From the NCBI RefSeq assembly GCF_001598415.1, contig NZ_BCYX01000003.1:1-64000 (forward strand): 64,000 bases of DNA. The letters run 5' to 3'. The notes below the pieces were generated by a model that saw nothing but the letters and a program-made list of their open reading frames with translations, had not been told where the DNA came from and did no database searches. Below are positions 63,073 through 64,000 of the stretch, one piece after another (within the stretch, counting starts at the first letter, position 1; each line of letters opens with the position of its first letter). A program made the position numbers and the translations under genes. The stretch is from Sphingomonas mali NBRC 15500 (lineage in GTDB: Bacteria; Pseudomonadota; Alphaproteobacteria; Sphingomonadales; Sphingomonadaceae).

Positions 63073-63729
63073 ATGCCTCAGATAACGTTAGCCGAACGGC
63101 TAAAGAGCTTTAACCTGGACCTGGGCACGGCGAACCCCGCCGATATCGACGTTCCGGCCAATCAGGAACTGGTGCTCGATGCCTCCAACACCAAGTTCAA
63201 GGCGAACCTGAAATATCTGGAGCCGAAGAGCCTCGATGACGTGAAGAAGTGGCTCGGCAATCCGGACGAAGCGCTCGCCAAACCGACCGTCGGTGTCCGG
63301 ACGATCGCCTCGGCGCTCAGTATCGCCCCATCGCGCGCCGTGGCGACGTCGATGCTGCCGTCCGCCATCATCCCGGTCCAGCCCAGCTATACGCAGGCGG
63401 AATCGGACGATCTCCACTTGCTGGCGAGCGCCTATGTCTACGGCCACAGCTCCAGCGTCGATGTTAAGCAGAAGCCCGCGCTCGACTCGTGGATCGCGAA
63501 CCTGAAGGTCAGGATCCCGGTGTTCGTGTTCAACAACATCAACGTGGCCGCGGGCGCCACGCTGCACGTCAATATCAGCGCGCTCTTCGCCAACTACATC
63601 ACGGTCGAGAATACCGGCCGGATCAAGCTGCGCGGCGGCAGCAAGACCTCGATCCACGCCGCGGGGTTCACCGGCAAGGGGCGTCAGATCGTGCTTCACC
63701 CGGGCGACGTGATCCGCCGTCCGCACTGA
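63073..63729 (+). CDS. protein of unknown function upstream of a collagen-like gene
   Basis: A 218-aa protein I do not recognise. There is no signal peptide or transmembrane helix. The N-terminal half is charged and mixed (about 1-100, helix-prone with LEPKSLDDVKKWLGNPDEAL). The C-terminal half (about 145-218) is strand-rich with evenly spaced Val/Ile and Asn/Gly (VFNNINVAAGATLHVNISALF, TVENTGRIKLRGG), reminiscent of one or two turns of a beta-solenoid or adhesin-like fold. AGGAG stands 7 nt before the ATG. The collagen-like gene starts 45 nt past its stop, so both belong to one unit whose remainder is outside the window. Confidence 0.7.
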   Translation: MPQITLAERLKSFNLDLGTANPADIDVPANQELVLDASNTKFKANLKYLEPKSLDDVKKWLGNPDEALAKPTVGVRTIASALSIAPSRAVATSMLPSAIIPVQPSYTQAESDDLHLLASAYVYGHSSSVDVKQKPALDSWIANLKVRIPVFVFNNINVAAGATLHVNISALFANYITVENTGRIKLRGGSKTSIHAAGFTGKGRQIVLHPGDVIRRPH

Positions 63730-63774
63730 CGCGAACGACCTCTAAAATCTCATTTTCTGCGGGAAGGATTTGAA

Positions 63775-64000
63775 ATGGCGTATAATATTTTCATCAACGG
63801 CGACAATGGCGCGCCCGGCAGCAACGGGACGCCGGGCCATGACGGCGGCACCGGCGCCGAAGGCCAGAATGCAGTGTGCCACTGGGACGGCGATGACGCT
63901 GGCAAGCCTGGCGGCCCGGGCAATGGCGGTACCAACGGCTCGAACGGCACCAACGGCTTTGCCGGCCAGGATGGCGGTTCGCTGACCGTTTCGGTCACCG
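63775..64000 (+). CDS. collagen-like Gly-X-Y repeat protein, partial (runs off the window)
   Basis: The first 75 codons are visible. After MAYNIFIN comes a run of Gly-X-Y triplets (GDN GAP GSN GTP GHD GGT GAE GQN), a short break with Cys-His-Trp (AVCHWDGDDA), then more triplets (GKP GGP GNG GTN GSN GTN GFA GQD) and the start of a strand-like segment SLTVSVT. No signal peptide is present at the N terminus. AAGGA precedes the ATG. Bacterial Gly-X-Y proteins form trimeric rods, often on surfaces or spores/phage; the role here is unknown. It is 45 nt downstream of the unknown 218-aa gene. Confidence 0.75.
   Translation, partial: MAYNIFINGDNGAPGSNGTPGHDGGTGAEGQNAVCHWDGDDAGKPGGPGNGGTNGSNGTNGFAGQDGGSLTVSVT

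Overview
The window is GC-rich (about 65%) chromosomal DNA of an alphaproteobacterium, most likely a sphingomonad (Sphingomonas/Sphingobium/Sphingopyxis type). This rests on the small-protein/zapA/6S RNA/5-formyl-THF cyclo-ligase/DUF2842 block, the Caulobacter/Xanthomonas-style maltose locus with a TonB receptor and flavin halogenase, the many acyl-CoA dehydrogenases, and the families of paired intergenic palindromes. The species call is an inference; no rRNA is present.

Layout. 1-5.2 kb: O-methyltransferase, an SRPBCC/ArsR pair, class I aldolase, two tandem TlpA-like thioredoxins, then pgk and gap (leftward). 6.4-8.0 kb: small coiled-coil protein, zapA, 6S RNA, fau, DUF2842 protein and tRNA-Asp. 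8-15.4 kb: AI-2E-type permease, glpK, Crp/Fnr regulator, Asp/Glu racemase-like protein, a lipoprotein with a c-type heme motif, MHS-type transporter. 15.5-32.8 kb: a lipid/acyl-CoA catabolic region with an acyl-CoA ligase, family VIII-like esterase, fused enoyl-CoA hydratase/3-hydroxyacyl-CoA dehydrogenase, amidase, paired acyl-CoA dehydrogenases, TesB, two SDRs, an APH-fold kinase, Zn-alcohol dehydrogenase, an ACAD10/11-like dehydrogenase and a divergent regulator with two TetR domains. 32.8-40 kb: MFS transporter, 1029-aa TonB receptor and a second acyl-CoA dehydrogenase pair. 40-47.4 kb: AlkD-like repair protein, GFA-family protein, ArsR/SRPBCC pair, Tet-type MFS, SDR, GST, acyl-CoA ligase and thioesterase. 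47.4-50.2 kb: EF-hand protein and an OmpR-type two-component system. 50.2-62.4 kb: alpha-glucan utilisation locus (LacI regulator and MFS permease leftward; alpha-amylase, TonB receptor, tryptophan-halogenase-like protein, second amylase and alpha-glucosidase rightward). 62.4-64 kb: an AT-richer gap, an unrecognised 218-aa protein and the start of a collagen-like Gly-X-Y protein that runs off the window.

Working together. The glucan locus probably binds and hydrolyses maltodextrin in the outer membrane and periplasm, imports sugars through the MFS permease and is controlled by the LacI protein. A near-identical 14-bp site lies upstream of the amylase, of the TonB receptor and, 50 kb away, of the aldolase gene, suggesting that glycolytic aldolase belongs to the same regulon. 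The APH kinase plus ACAD10/11-like dehydrogenase, with SDR and ADH partners, resembles the phosphorylation-dependent 4-hydroxyacyl-CoA route known from mammalian ACAD10/11 and the Pseudomonas lva operon. Several genes without a Shine-Dalgarno have promoter-like boxes placed so that transcription would start at the ATG, suggesting leaderless mRNAs. No CRISPR array, rRNA operon or intact insertion sequence was seen.
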